From the NCBI GenBank assembly GCA_930367205.1, contig OV884015.1:32851288-32915287 (forward strand): a DNA stretch of 64,000 nt, given 5' to 3'. The notes beneath the pieces were generated by a model that worked only from the letters and a program-made list of their open reading frames with translations, was not told the origin of the DNA and made no database searches. Shown here in pieces: positions 15,289 through 28,014 of the stretch (positions within the stretch are counted from its first letter, which is position 1; every line of letters starts with the position of its first letter). Source of the DNA: Acanthosoma haemorrhoidale (Eukaryota > Arthropoda > Insecta > Hemiptera > Acanthosomatidae). Both the position numbers and the translations under genes were made by a program.

Positions 15289-18200
15289 ACATGTATCGAC
15301 TTTTTACTAAGAAAGTTTTGTTTTTATTATTACCATTTTATTACCGCGTAAAACCCTCAGGTCATCAACGCCGTTGTTTGTATATTTAAACTCATTTTGG
15401 GAAGCCCACCGATGGGAGTCCGAAATTTTTACATTTTCACACGCATGGAAAATTACGAATCCTCTCAGTACCTCGGAGCTAACAGGCTCGGTGAGTGGAG
15501 GGATGCCCCAACTGCCCCAGGACACAGACCGTTCCAACCAACCATCCCATACCCACAGAATCAGGAGTTATTTTAATTTTTTATTGCCGTAAGGGTACAA
15601 CTGGGTTTCTGAGGATGGAGGAAAATATTATAGCAATTAATATTATATGTGTGGTATTTTGAAAATCCAAATATTACATAGTAGGTAGTAGATTAGTCTT
15701 GGAGAGAATTCACATTATGGTACGTATGGTAGGTTTGTCACTTTTGAACGTTGAAGATTGCCAGGTTAATGGGAATTTTCAGCTATTTAAAACAATATCT
15801 GTAAAAGTGGCACTCCTGAAGTATATGAACCGTGGTTAAATCTTGGTTGCATTTTTTCCATGTGATTCTCAGGTGATAATGCTAGGCCAACCATGTTTGA
15901 CTGACTCTTCAATGCCCCTCTATTCCCACCTTCTCGACTGTCGTCACGGTCTGAAAGCTTTCCAATAAGAATTATCAATTGTGTTATTGATCTCACTATT
16001 TTGTATAATTAATAGTGATCGGATTAGCTAATAGACGAAACTAATCATTAATAATACAAGTTTTAAGTTTAAAGTTATTTATATTCAATATAGATTCGGT
16101 GATTGTAAGTGACTACATAACATTTTGATAAAAAATAGTATAATAAAACCCGTTCAGTCCAGTGCCAACCAAAGCTGTTAGACTCCAAAGCTACGTATTG
16201 ATGTGTACCGGTTGTAAAGAAACCAACATAGCCCACATAGATCCTAGTTAAAAATGTATTTGGTTGTTGTTATGTTTATAGTTCAAGTTCGTCAGTGAGT
16301 TAGTTCTACTGCCACCCTACGTGGGATGGTGAGTGCTATTGTCCGATTATCGATTGAATAATTTATTGATCGATTCCTGTATGATTCGATTGTCTCTTGA
16401 TTATTTGTCCAAACCATCGAATCTAAACAGTCAAAAGTTTCCTCCTACTCCTTCGATGAAAAACACATAATATTCCTGAAACTATTTATCATTCGATAAC
16501 GATTAGCCAAAGAACAATTGTGGTAGTCCTTCGATAATAATCGATATGTTTTCTTTATTTCAGTTTTTAAATCGATCTCATCTTTAAACGCAAATTTGGG
16601 CATCTTTTACCCTCAAAACAATTTTTAAAAAACTTTTTTTCACAGAAGTTATTGATTGCTTACCGAAATTGTTATCAGAAAACGAAAAATAAATGTGAAA
16701 AAGAATGTTTTTGTGATTTCTGAATAATTCAATAATAAACTAATTTTGTTTACAATATACAGCAAAACTGTTTGGGTTAAGCGATCTACTTGCTGAAAGA
16801 CTAATCGGTTATCTTGTGAAAGATATTTTGTAAATGAGTACAGCACGTATGCAAAGCCCCGAGGTACTTCTTCTTACTCTACAGTGGCTGACATAAATGA
16901 GACTTAAAACCTCAACTTAGTGATGCCACTTAAGCATCGGTGTTAGGCTTATTGAGTGTTAGCAGTCATTAGCAAAGACCGTTTCTTGTCGTTTGTGCGA
17001 GTATGCACAAACTTATCGTACTCATTAGCCTAGGTGGTGATTCATCAGGAGGTTAAAGGAGAAGCTCTTATAGCCATAATGTAAATGTTGTAATATTATA
17101 GCTGCTCAAGGATACTCTAAATACCTGCTCTCTCGGGGCTTAGGACGAAAAAATATTTATCTGAAATGGAAACTTCAATTTTTAAAATACAGAAAAAAAA
17201 CATTACCTAGAATATTACTTTGATCGGCTTTAATTTAATATGTTACTGATGTCACAGATGGTAATTTCATTTTTTTCACTTTATTACATTATAGTAGGCT
17301 TATTTAATAATACCCTTTATATGTTTGGTATGATTCATTTCAGAATTTATCCAACTGTAATATAATACTATTTCAATTCCAAATTAGTTATCACTGAAGC
17401 GTAGTTACTAATTTCATATTTGTCCATTACTATACGACTATCTAATGTGTTTTTTCCCCCTAGTCATCCAATAAATATTGTTAGTGTAGTAAACCGTTGT
17501 TCTTATTTAATCTGTTTCATGATATTCGTTTTAATATGAGCCATTGAAAAGGCTTTTTGTCGAGATTGTTTTTAATTTTTAATAAAAAAATAATTGGTCT
17601 TCAAATAGCTGTTATTTTTTTTTTTTAAATCCATGCCACTCTGATGTAAATAGCTTCTGTTAAACCTTTGGTATTATAGGATGTATTTGTGACCATAACA
17701 AATAATCCTGTAATAATCAATTTATTTCGTCTCTGAAATGATTTTAATTTAGGTTGTATTGCTATTATATAAACCCTATCGAAAAAGTAAAGGACATGCG
17801 AAATTCTCGTCAATGTCAGATTAGAGATTTGAACCAATGAGTCATGAATCAGTTATCTAGTTTACGAAACGGTAGTAGACATTTAATAAAAAGACCATTA
17901 AATGAAATAATTCAAACAAACTAATAACAAGTCATATCTTATTTAGTCGACCAAAATGTTTTTTCATCATGTATAGAGAAGGAGACAACATGGTGTTCCA
18001 AAATTCTTTACATTAACCAGCATTCTTTTCAAATGTCTTATAATTTAAAATTTTGCTCTTCAAACAAGATAGAACTAAATAAACCATCAGTTGAAATTAA
18101 TAGTTTAATTATACACGATATTCTTAGGCTGTAGGAAAGAAAATTGTAGACGAGATAGAGGGAGGGAGAGAGAGAGAAAGAGAGAGCTCATTAGTGGTTT

Positions 18201-18984
18201 GCAGGCTCATCGGCTCAATGCAGAATCTGTTTAAGGTTTTTTTTTACTCTGCAGAGGTTGTGGCTTTGTCAGAAATGAAAAAAAACTGTACACCACATGA
18301 AATTTTTTTTTTTTATCATCCACGTGACATTAGCAATAAATTGTCATAATGAAGAGATACAATAAGATAAACAACTACGCATAACAACAGACACATTCTA
18401 TTTTTTTTTATTTATTTATTTTTTATTTCAAAACCTCAAACAAACAATAATACAAGTGATAATATATACAAGAAACAATCGATCTTACAAATTTCTCCTC
18501 TTCCTGCATATTAAATGCATTCGGAGGAGTGCATAATACAATAAAATTTTTTATGTTGTGAAAAGTACTCAGTCTTGTATTCACACTAGGTGATGAGGCT
18601 CACCTTCGATTTGCCACCGACACCACATTCTATTATATAGATGTTATGTTTTAATAGTTCTGGGATTTCTGTTCCCTTGGAATTATGGTGTCTTCTAAGA
18701 TTTTTTATTATAATTAATTGTAATAAAATGTTAATGAATTAGTAGTACTTATCTTTTGTTTTATAGAAGGTATTCAGAAGGAATCTGCTATAATTGACTT
18801 GTGTAGTGGTGTAGACATCAAAATAATGAAAAAAAAAGTCTTATAAACAGGTCGAGAAGAGGCATGTTACGGCTGGTGAAATATTTGCCCCAATTTCAGC
18901 TCCTCCGGTAAAATGATATAATGCAATTTCTAGGACTTGTAATGGAATGTATCGTGCTTCCTACCTTTATGACGAAGTTATTGT
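15289..18984. other. No gene recognised
   Basis: 15390-15560 is GC-richer with a donor-like cggtgagt at 15490, but no matching exon chain was found. 18151-18187 is a short purine (GA-rich) tract. The rest is AT-rich. Confidence 0.35.
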
Positions 18985-19450
18985 ACGTTAATCTATTTAC
19001 AATTTTTTGTTGTATTTCCTGTAGCATCGCTACAATATATACAGGTTTTGTTATTTTATAAAAATTATATAATGAATAAACAAGTATAATGATATACATT
19101 ATACGTGACTGGACTAAACTGACTAATAAAGGTGATGGGGCTCACCTTTTTGATCAACCTTAACTAACTTACATACTAATTCTTAACCTAATTTTTGCCG
19201 TCGATCGATGTTGCCATCGATGCGGGAGGGATGGTGGGTTCATAGTGTTAAACACTGGGTTTGTCAGGTGCTGCAACGAGTCAAAAAACTTAATGTGTCT
19301 CCGGCGGATGAACTCACCCACCGACGGCACACCAAGCAACGGGTGCAAGTTAGCGTTCTTCAGTCTCTCAAAACACCACTTTTCGCATGATCCCATTCTG
19401 GAAATGTTGGAGACATTTGGCTGTATTATCAGTCAAGTGGGTAAATAGCG
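18985..19450 (-). pseudogene. Non-LTR element E: reverse transcriptase C-terminal end plus 3' UTR, decayed
   Basis: On the minus strand 19450-19380 reads LFTHLTDNTAKCLQHFQNG then IMRKV. After a frameshift it reads LKNANLHPLLGVPSVGEFI and FFDSLQHLTNPVFN, stopping near 19169. This matches the C-terminal part of the element E copy at 33979-34900. The 3' UTR (hairpin aaggtga/tcacctt near 19130, then the block shared with 19740-19858) follows to about 18990, lacking the poly(A) end. Confidence 0.75.
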
Positions 19451-19650
19451 GGGTAAGTAGAATATCCTTCTACTTATAGAGACCTAATATATAAATACGA
19501 AACATGTTGTTAGATGTCCTGACTTGGTGATGTGGTCCTTCGTGAGGGATTTTATCATGTCAACTAATACAAAGTCCTTTACCTCATCATCTTCTCGTTT
19601 TTTTGGATTTTTTTAAAATTATAAAGCCATATATTTTCACGTGTCAGACC

Positions 19651-19917
19651 TTTTTTTTTTTTTTTTTCTTCATAGCCCCTTTAAATTTACAGATAATTAT
19701 ATATAATTATAGATCCTCAGGTGAATCTATTTACAAATTATTTTGTATTTCCTGCAGCATCACTACATTATATACAGGTTTTGTTATTTTATAGAAATTA
19801 TATAATGAATAAACAAGTATAATGATATACATTATACGTGACTTGACTAAACTGACTGTGATGGGGCTCACCTTTTGGATCAACCTTAAAACTAGCTTAC
19901 ATACTAATTCTTATCCT
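19651..19917 (-). mobile_element. Non-LTR element E, 3' UTR with poly(A)
   Basis: Minus-strand copy of the 3' UTR also seen at 18990-19160, including tataatgaataaacaagtat and ending in a poly(A) run (poly-T 19651-19667). Only about 200 bp from the previous E copy, in the same orientation. Confidence 0.72.
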
Positions 19918-19970
19918 AATCATCACCAGGTCTGACACAAGAGAGAAATGTGTCAGACCTGGTGATGATT
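19918..19970. repeat. Perfect inverted repeat (22-bp arms, 9-bp loop)
   Basis: 19918-19939 is the exact reverse complement of 19949-19970 (arm aatcatcaccaggtctgacaca), with loop agagagaaa. It lies exactly where the element E tail meets the Tc1 remnant, so it looks like a junction product rather than a terminal repeat. Confidence 0.93.
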
Positions 19971-20225
19971 CCCCCTTTTGAACAACAAACATGAAATTTT
20001 ATATCGGGATTCCATGCGTGGAAGCTGCTGGCTACGTAGAGAGAATGCGGTTTCTGAGGCTGTTGTCCAATTCGCCCCATACCTTGGAAATGAAATTTTG
20101 TTTACGCGCGGCCTAGTACAACAAGAATTATTTTCCGATACCTGGCAACACGGTTCAATCGAATGTTTAGAGTGGCCAGCATTTAGTCCACATCTGAACC
20201 CTACTGAACATGGATGAGTTGTCCA
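19949..20225 (+). pseudogene. Tc1-like transposase remnant
   Basis: Contains LEWPAFSPHLNPTEHG, matching the W-P-A-x-S-P-D-L-N-P-I-E-H signature around the catalytic glutamate of Tc1-family transposases. The usual Asp in SPD is His here, and a stop follows at once where W would be expected. Upstream SMRGSCWLRRENAVSEAVVQ is less clear. A fragment without ends. Confidence 0.75.
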
Positions 20226-21869
20226 GACAAAATGATTAGTCTGACATTACCATATTCCCGTTTGGAGTTAAGGATTGCCGTAACGAAACAATATGAAAAT
20301 AATGCGGAAACACGCCCTATTAATTTAAAACTTTGTTAATTTTTTTTAAATACCACTGATTTTTATTTTACTTTTACTTTTAATATTCCTGATATTAAAA
20401 TTGGTAATCAGTACAAACACTGGAGGGTAGCCACTTTTTTGGTCTCTCAGTCTAGTTTTTATACTGTAAATTTTTTGTTGTTTGTGTTGCAGTTCCCACT
20501 ATCTAATTGCTAATAATAGTCGGTAAACAAAAAAATTTTAAATTGCTTCTGTGGCGTTTTTTCGGCATATTTCTCGGATATTTTTTGATTGAATTTGAGA
20601 CAGTCGGACATGTGTTGATTGAAAAAGAGATGAGAATAAACAAATGGCTCAGTGCTGGATCAGAGGTGGAACGTTGACATGTTGGGTTGAGAATCGGATT
20701 GCTCTTGACTTTTGATTCTAGACTACAGCCACCGCAATTCGCTCGCTAAAGCAACAGCTCATAAATAATGCAGCCCTTGAGGAAATGTCTATCGGACTTC
20801 TGAGTTATATCCCTCAAGTCAATCTCTCGTCTCTTTCTCTTTATCTTCTTCTCAGCACTTAATTTGCTATAGTGTAATTGATTTTTTTAAATAAATAAAA
20901 TCTATTCATCACTTTCCTAATTGTTTTTATTTTATCAAAGACATATATATATATATACATTTTTAATCGAACTTGAAGAGTAAAATAAAAAGTGAAAAAA
21001 AGTACCGGAACCGCTTCTCTCTTTAATAAACACGGTTTAATAACTGTAATATTTACAGAAAAATCTTATTAAAGATTATATCAGCAACAGTATGATTGTA
21101 TAAATCTTTATGTATAGATGTATAAATATTAACAAAATATAGCCTCATGCTAAAAATTCATGAATCACAATTTTATTTTGAATATGGAGAAATAATTAAG
21201 AGAGAAAATACCAGTTCTAGAAGAAAGGTTTTTATATTTTACCGGTAACTGCAAAACTTACATTAGGAATCTAAACACTATTTATGTGAAAACTATAATT
21301 GTTTTAGATAGTTCAATCACATTTTATCTTAGTCCAGAAATTTAAAAAAAAATAATGTTAATATGCCATTCTATAATAGAATTAGTTTTGTAAATTTTTT
21401 AAAACAACATTTTACTTTATTGACTAGTTTTGTTTTTGATTTTGATATAATTGATATTCTATAGTCGCCAATTGTGTTTATTCAATAACTGATAAATTAA
21501 TAGTTAACTGATTTTTAATAACAAATACCATTTCCGTGTAAGTCAGGAATAATATCATTAGAGTTTCGATTTGTTACGTAAAAATAATGTTTTTGTTGTT
21601 TTCAGGAAATTCTATAATATATTTGTATTCTACTTGTTTTAGTCCTTAGTACGCCTGAATTCGACAAAGCATAGACTTATTACCTGAATAAACTTGTTAG
21701 AGAGACTTTAGGCTTTTAATTAGAATTCTTTTCAAATATTTAATATAACTTACATACATTAAATTTTTAGTATTATTTTTTCTTTATTTTTTTTTTTAAA
21801 CTTTTCTATTTTGGATTAGCATCTTTAGCGTGTCTTTAATCTTAAATAGTTTTTGGTTAGGAGCATTAC
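20226..21869. other. No gene recognised
   Basis: AT-rich. 20400-20460 (cactggagggtagccacttt) may be the end of a DNA transposon, but no partner inverted repeat was found. Confidence 0.35.
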
Positions 21870-22425
21870 GATAGATTCCTTGAAATCCTTTCAATCTTAA
21901 GTCCTGAGAACAATAGTAATGCCCCTTATTACCTCAGCAACAAACCCTTCAGAGCGATCTTAATATGCTCACATTCTCGAACTCATCCCTTCCAAGTTCA
22001 TGGTATTCTATAGTCCGATCCGAGCACAATCATTGCACTGCACCATTCATCCCTATAATCCTCCTCGGAGACTGAAACGGCAGTGGCCTCGTGACCTGCT
22101 ATAAATGCGTAACAATGGGAGCCCTAGCAATGGCCAGTGTCTCCAATCATGTCCTGAGCGTATGTGGCTCTCGCGCTCTTGGCCAGCCTCCACTGGCTCG
22201 TATCCGGTGACGCGTGGGGGACTTCCCAAGACTCCGCTTCCTCTTTCACATGCGAGGGCGGTGTCAAAGGTGTGGATTTGGGAGGTCTCTGGGATATTTG
22301 TAAATACTGTATGAATGAGCGAGTGAATGAAAATTCTAAATATGGTATGAATGAGAACATTTATCACAATATCTTATTGCCCAATGAGGCAGATTGTAAT
22401 TTCGTCATAATAAAGTGGTTTTATA
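21870..22425 (+). pseudogene. Jockey-like element J1: RT C-terminal remnant plus 3' UTR
   Basis: The coding remnant 21880-22075 aligns at DNA level with the reverse complement of 24430-24640 (aagtcctgagaacaatagta shared) but is broken by indels. The rest is the GC-rich J1 3' UTR, ending gcagattgtaatttcgtc and aataaagtgg. Open frames in both directions across this 3' UTR are coincidental. Confidence 0.75.
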
Positions 22426-22799
22426 TCGATACCTTGAGCTGACCGCTGGATTTTCTAAATATTAATGAAACGACTGTGAAAAACTTATTCCATTTCGGTG
22501 AATGAACCATCTCAGTTGCTCAGTTAGATGGCTTTCAACAGAAAAATAGCTAAAACCAATGTCTAATATTAGACAATGAAATTGGCTGTTGATAAAGACG
22601 TGATAACAAATGTCGAATCTCAAAATTTAGTCTACCGCAATATCTTTGAGTTTCGTTTTGCATTACCGTTGTAATTTGATAGAGCTGATATGTATGTAAA
22701 AATATAATTTTTTTTTCGTCCGTATAATTCTCGATAAAATAACTTCATATCACAGCCATGTAGTGCCTAACGAGTGTCAATTTGTCTGCCCATGTCAGA

Positions 22800-23060
22800 A
22801 ATAAAATAAAATGACTGCGCTACTAAGGTCCGAATCTCCTCACATTTGACTGCGAGCTCTTGTACAAACAACCAGCAATCGAGTACCATTAACAACGGTT
22901 ATCCGGGAGACTAAGTTTTAGTCATTACTAACCATTAACAGCCAAGTCAAAAATAAATAAGCAAGATCGGTGCCCGAATCTGAGATCTTCCCGGTCCGCC
23001 AATCGAGCTACCCTGCACAAGTTAACTATTCTCCCAATATGAACATTCTTGGGCTATTGT
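22800..23060 (-). repeat. tRNA-derived SINE-like segment
   Basis: The minus strand near 23022-22972 reads gggtagctcgattggcgg (A-box-like) and, about 35 bp on, agattcgggcacc (B-box-like). A second B-box-like ggtccgaatctcc is on the plus strand at 22829-22841. No complete cloverleaf by eye. Confidence 0.35.
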
Positions 23061-23399
23061 CTTCCAGTGACTGTTTGCCAGCGGGCACGGAGCTGGAAAC
23101 AGGCACAATGTGTGACTCCTAAAGTAATTTTCCCAGGGCTAGTTAGCCAATTTTAAAAAGAAAAATATGAAAATATAAGGTATACCTTAATATATAGCTT
23201 ATATAATATATTTTGTATCCCTTTTCGAGATCGGATCCTCCCGGGTATGTGTTTTCTTTAGCTGTTAATTATTATAAATATCCTGATCCAAGTGAATGAA
23301 TGAGCCATATTACGTACGACTTTATCAATATATGCAACTTAATCCGTTTCGGCTTATACAAGCGCACGTGTATAATATAAAATATGACGTCCAAAGTAG

Positions 23400-23760
23400 G
23401 GTTTCGGTCTCGGCAGCAATAGAGTGAGGAATATTTCTACCGACGAGACAGCCGTTGGGAAGAAGAGAAGAGGAGTACACTTGGACTTGACATCGCTGAC
23501 AGGGGCTACAGGTGGTCGGTTCGGATCCCGATGGCAAGAGCTCCATCAACAACAACAGCTTCACTACAGAACAGACCACTCTATACAACTGCTGTATACC
23601 ACCTGTCGTCTGTTGAGTGCTTTATCTGCTGGCTCGGAGGCCGGCGAGTGTGTCGCCTACCCACTACTCACTTCACTCATCACACAATAGCTAGTCTGAA
23701 TGTACTCCAGTACTCCCAGCCAACTTCGGTTTCAAGTTTGAAGGACCATCTTTAGAATGT
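23400..23760. other. GC-rich island in AT-rich DNA, function unknown
   Basis: Markedly less AT-rich than its surroundings, with open frames of 74 to 88 codons on both strands. The minus frame ending at 23588 starts with a hydrophobic stretch resembling a signal peptide. No known domain, and no splice path to the receptor exons could be shown. Confidence 0.3.
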
Positions 23761-24044
23761 CTTGTCACACTAATTATTGGTTTTAATTCATTGTCATGCA
23801 CCAAAGCAGAGATTTTACATTTATCATTGTAAGGGCAGACTTCTCATGCATACTATTACGGGTAAAACAATTATCTAGTCCATTTTAAGTGCTAAAAGAT
23901 ATTGTGTAAACCTTTTGTGCGTCTATATTAAGGCGACCGCCTACGCTGACCTAGTCAATACGCTTATTTCGCCGCTCTAAAAATTTATAACCAAGGAAAT
24001 AAATTATTTTATTGATATAATAAATATTGATATATTATATATAA

Positions 24045-24767
24045 AACAACTTTATTATGATGAAATTACAATCTGCCTTAATACTTAATAGGCAATAAAT
24101 AATTGAGATAAATGGTTTCATTCATACCATATTTACAATTCATCATTCACTCGCACATACATACAATATTTACAAACAGCCCAGGGGTCCCCCAAGTCCA
24201 CATGGTTGTTTCCTCCCTCGCAAGCGAAAGAGGAAGCGGAGTTTTGGGAAGTCCCCCACCAGCCATGCCACCGGATACGAGCGAGGCTGACGAAGAGTGC
24301 GAGAGCCACATACGCTTAGGACATGATTGGAGAAACTGCCCGTTGCCAGGACTCCCACTGTTGCGCATTTATAGGAGGTCACGAGGCCCCTGCCGTTTCA
24401 GTCTCCGAGGAGGATTACAGGGATGAGTGGAGCAGTGCAATGACTGTGCTACGGGATTAGGGTGGTTGGATAGGTTACTATGGAATTTCATGAATTTGGA
24501 AGGGATGAGCTCAAGAATGTAGGGTATATGAAGATCATTATGAAGGGTTTTGTTGCTGACGTGATAGGGGGCATTTACTATTGTTCTCAGGACTTTTGCT
24601 TGAAAGGATTGGATGTGCTTGATGTTCGACTTTTTTGCAGTCCCCCATTGCTCTATTCCGTATGTCCAGATTGGCTTAAGTATAACTTTGTAAATAAAAA
24701 GATAAAAGTAGATAAAAAGTGAAAATAAATATTGAAAAATTGGGAAGCAATTATATTCACTAAACAT
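24045..24767 (-). pseudogene. Jockey-like element J1: RT C-terminal remnant plus 3' UTR, minus strand
   Basis: An open minus-strand frame reads LKPIWTYGIEQWGTAKKSNI, IQSFQAKVLRTIVNAPYHVS and LHNDLHIPYILELI, the typical region after the RT palm in jockey-group elements (L-R-P-x-x-T-Y-G...). Then comes the 3' UTR shared with 4030-4237 and 22080-22425, ending aataaagttg. Start absent; a 5'-truncated insertion. Confidence 0.82.
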
Positions 24768-24947
24768 AGGTCCTGAACATACTAGTTAAATGATCCCAGA
24801 CCTTCAATTACTAGAATTGAAATAAATGTCGATAAAGGTTTAATTAACCTTTATGCCTTACATAAATTCTATTAGAGTAAAAAGTGAGGCTGCCATCTCA
24901 TAGCTGTTTCCATTTTCTTGCACGATGTATAATCTATCTGCCCCCTT

Positions 24948-25050
<103 letters not shown>

Positions 25051-25609
25051 TCCCCCCTCTATCTATCTATCTCTCTCAAACATCTAATTATATTGTAAAA
25101 AGATTATTTTAATATAGTAACCATAGTTTAGTTGGTACAGATTGAAACTGGAAACTCTTTTCCCGGCCTCGACGAGATTCAATAATACATCCCTAAAGGG
25201 GGAATTCCACACGCCTTTCCCTATTTCCTTCCCCAAAGGAGAGAAGCTCGCAGCCGTTGAGAAGCCCCTGTGAAAAGTTAATAAGCCCTTGCCCCCCTGA
25301 CCGACAGCTTTCTCCAAGGAGAAGCCACCCACTCACTTCGTTTATTTTCTACTTCTGGACTAAATTAATAGGAGTAGAGAATCGGCCAATCGACCTCCAT
25401 ACACTGGAAATGTTATGTTTTATTGTATTTATGGTTATATTATTATTGTATCGCCCACTTGTATTATTGTGTCGGTAATGAACTTTTTCCAGATGGCAGC
25501 TAGGCTATTGGTGGCCCTGTGTACAAAATTCGATTTTACCTAAGGAATGTTACAAATTTAATTCTGCTCATAAGTTAATCTATTTAGTTGTGTTTGATCA
25601 CTGTTAAAC

Positions 25610-25880
25610 GTCTCATGGTCGAGTTAAACCAAACAAGCTCTGCACAGAGTCTAGAAGTGACACCAAATGAGCTTTAGTGTCATGGGTCAAGCCCGTGTGA
25701 CCTTATCTAGTTGCAAGAGAGACAATTTGTTTTATCCATTTTATGAACATGGGCTCATTACATGTAGTTTCCTTGCGCCTGAGTGTCTCTAAACTAGATT
25801 TAAAATACAATTAACTCTTTTACTCAAAATATAGGCTTATTTATGTGTACGAAAACACAAAAAACAGACTACTAAAAGGC
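25610..25880 (+). repeat. Dispersed repeat F, copy 2
   Basis: Shares catgggctcatt, tctaaact and atacaattaa blocks with 6950-7110 in order and orientation; the left border is uncertain. Confidence 0.45.
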
Positions 25881-25946
25881 TAATTTTAGCGGTAAATTAA
25901 AAATTAAGTGAATCCATCTTCTTCACAGTCGATAATTATGCACGTC

Positions 25947-26215
25947 ACTTTTTACTAAATTATTATTGCTACAATTTTTACTAAATTATAATTGCTACAC
26001 TTTTTACTAAATTATTATTGCTACAATTTTTACTAAATTATAATTGCTACACTTTTTACTAAATTATTATTGCTACAAGTTTTACTAAATTATAATTGCT
26101 ACACTTTTTACTAAATTATTATTGCTACAATTTTTACTAAATTATAATTGCTACACTTTTTACTAAATTATTATTGCTACACTTTTCATTAAATTATTAT
26201 TGCTACACTTTTTAC
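25947..26215. repeat. 26-bp minisatellite with a 52-bp higher-order unit
   Basis: Ten 26-bp units and a partial one. Units alternate between an attattattg form and an attataattg form (units 1-8), giving a 52-bp dimer; the last two are of the first form. Confidence 0.95.
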
Positions 26216-28014
26216 AATTTTCTATAAACCTTTGATTGGTTTATTTTACTATGTTATAAATAAGATCGATTTCAGTAATATCATTTAGTCTCAGGATATG
26301 TTTATACGCCTAGATGAATTTGTTATTATTCAAAGAAATTTTCTGAAGTTTAAGGAAGTTACTATTATAAGTCATACTTCAAGATGGCGATCAGTAGGTT
26401 GAAAAAAAACTAGCAAGCGTTTCATAAACTATTTCTTTATATTTTAATCATTAACTTATTAATTAACTAATAACTAAGAAAATTAACTAACAAACTCGGA
26501 TTACTGTACCCTGATTTGTGTCGGAACGCCTCCCCTTCTTTTATTATATATTTATCATTTTGTTCATTCGAAATATTGTTTACCATTCCTTTATAAAGTA
26601 TATTTTATAATATACAGTCCACACCTCATTCCATAACTAACCAGCACAACCCATTAACATTTATGGTGTTTATATCTATAACCTTACCCTCAATAGGGGA
26701 TAATAGCCCAGATTTATTTCATAAGAAAACACTCGAAAACATCTCGTTGAAATTCGAACTTCACCTGAATTTGTTCTTTGGATTCAGATTAAACAAGATA
26801 TAAAGAATTTCCGCATAGTTTAAATATATTTAGAAGTGTTAAATATAACAGATAGTAGAGTACACTAACCGTTTTTTATCGTTACCGTAAATTGTATTTT
26901 CTCTTGTACGTGGTGTTTCGTGATCCTGAACCGAACTGTTCATTCTCCTGCCTACTGTTCAAGTCAATGCCTGACTTCAGGGTATATGACCAGGCTTGTC
27001 TTTCCTCTCCAGTTTCATACATCGAAATCCCAACTGGGCTAACTACGAAATAGCAAAAAATAACCTTTCTTTTGATCTGATGCAATTTTTTTTTCCGTTT
27101 GAAATGCGCTGCAAAATAAACGACACAAGCTTTAGCTCCGCCCACCGTTTGTAAACAAAAGAACGCACATTTAATTTTTTTTTTTTTTAAAGACTGAACA
27201 AGGCTTTGAAATATCTGAATCGGGCGCTTTGCTGTGAAGCATCGGGTCGGAACGGACTTCTCAAAGAATCAAGAGACAGCCTGTTTGTAATAACAAACCC
27301 TTTTATTTATCTTCCGCCCTTTGATGTTGCGTGATTGGTGGACTCGGTGAAGAGATGGCATTGCATAAAAAGTAATATTGTCGACACGAAGGGGGGGGGG
27401 CGCTTTGAAGGAGGGCGTACCGCCGCCGGGCATCCTTCTGATGAAGTGGGCAGTGGACTAAAGACTCGGGACTCTACTGCGCTTAAGAGACTTGATAGAA
27501 GATATCTGAGGATCTGGAAAACACAAAAGGATTTGTTAAATCCTTCTAGGTCCGCTCCTAGTCACTGGTTTCCTTTCATTCAACAATCATTGCTTTATCA
27601 CAAAGTTCTTTCCCCTGCCACGTTATTTATAATACAAAGCAAATGTCTATGAATAATATGAGGTATACCATATTAAACTACGATTATTATATTATATATA
27701 TTATTATAAACCCGGTGTTTAACACGATAACCCCCACTCCATTCCCCCATCGAATAGGACGCTGTCGTGGCTGGAACGCTTTAGTCTTAGGTTCTAGGTA
27801 TAGTTTTTTTAGTTTGTAAGTTTTTACCTCCCACTTTTTTAAACTGAAGGTGAGCCCAACCTCCTTCGAATGCATCTGCGCATAGCAGAATGAGGAGAGA
27901 ACTGTCAATTCTTGTTCATTTTTCAAACATTGTATTAAATTCAAGGGGTTAAGAAAAAAAAACTACGATTATTAAGTTTCACAAAGTATCAAGAGCTGAT
28001 AATATTTTAATAAC
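26216..28014. other. No gene recognised
   Basis: 27200-27500 is GC-richer, with a 105-codon frame (27335-27652) of no recognisable family and a G10 run. 26480-27140 is AT-rich. Nothing supported. Confidence 0.35.

Noticed and set aside
19169..19396. Independent small gene
   Set aside because: Its peptide matches the C-terminal part of the element E reverse transcriptase and is followed by that element's 3' UTR.
22053..22442. Several overlapping frames on both strands (69-104 codons)
   Set aside because: All within the J1 3' UTR; similar chance frames occur in the 24112-24426 copy.
23325..23588. Minus-strand frame with signal-peptide-like start
   Set aside because: No homology, no splice context, and an equally long frame opposite it; reported only as part of a GC-rich island.
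27335..27652. 105-codon frame with basic composition
   Set aside because: No domain, poly-G interruption, and no splice sites forming an exon chain.
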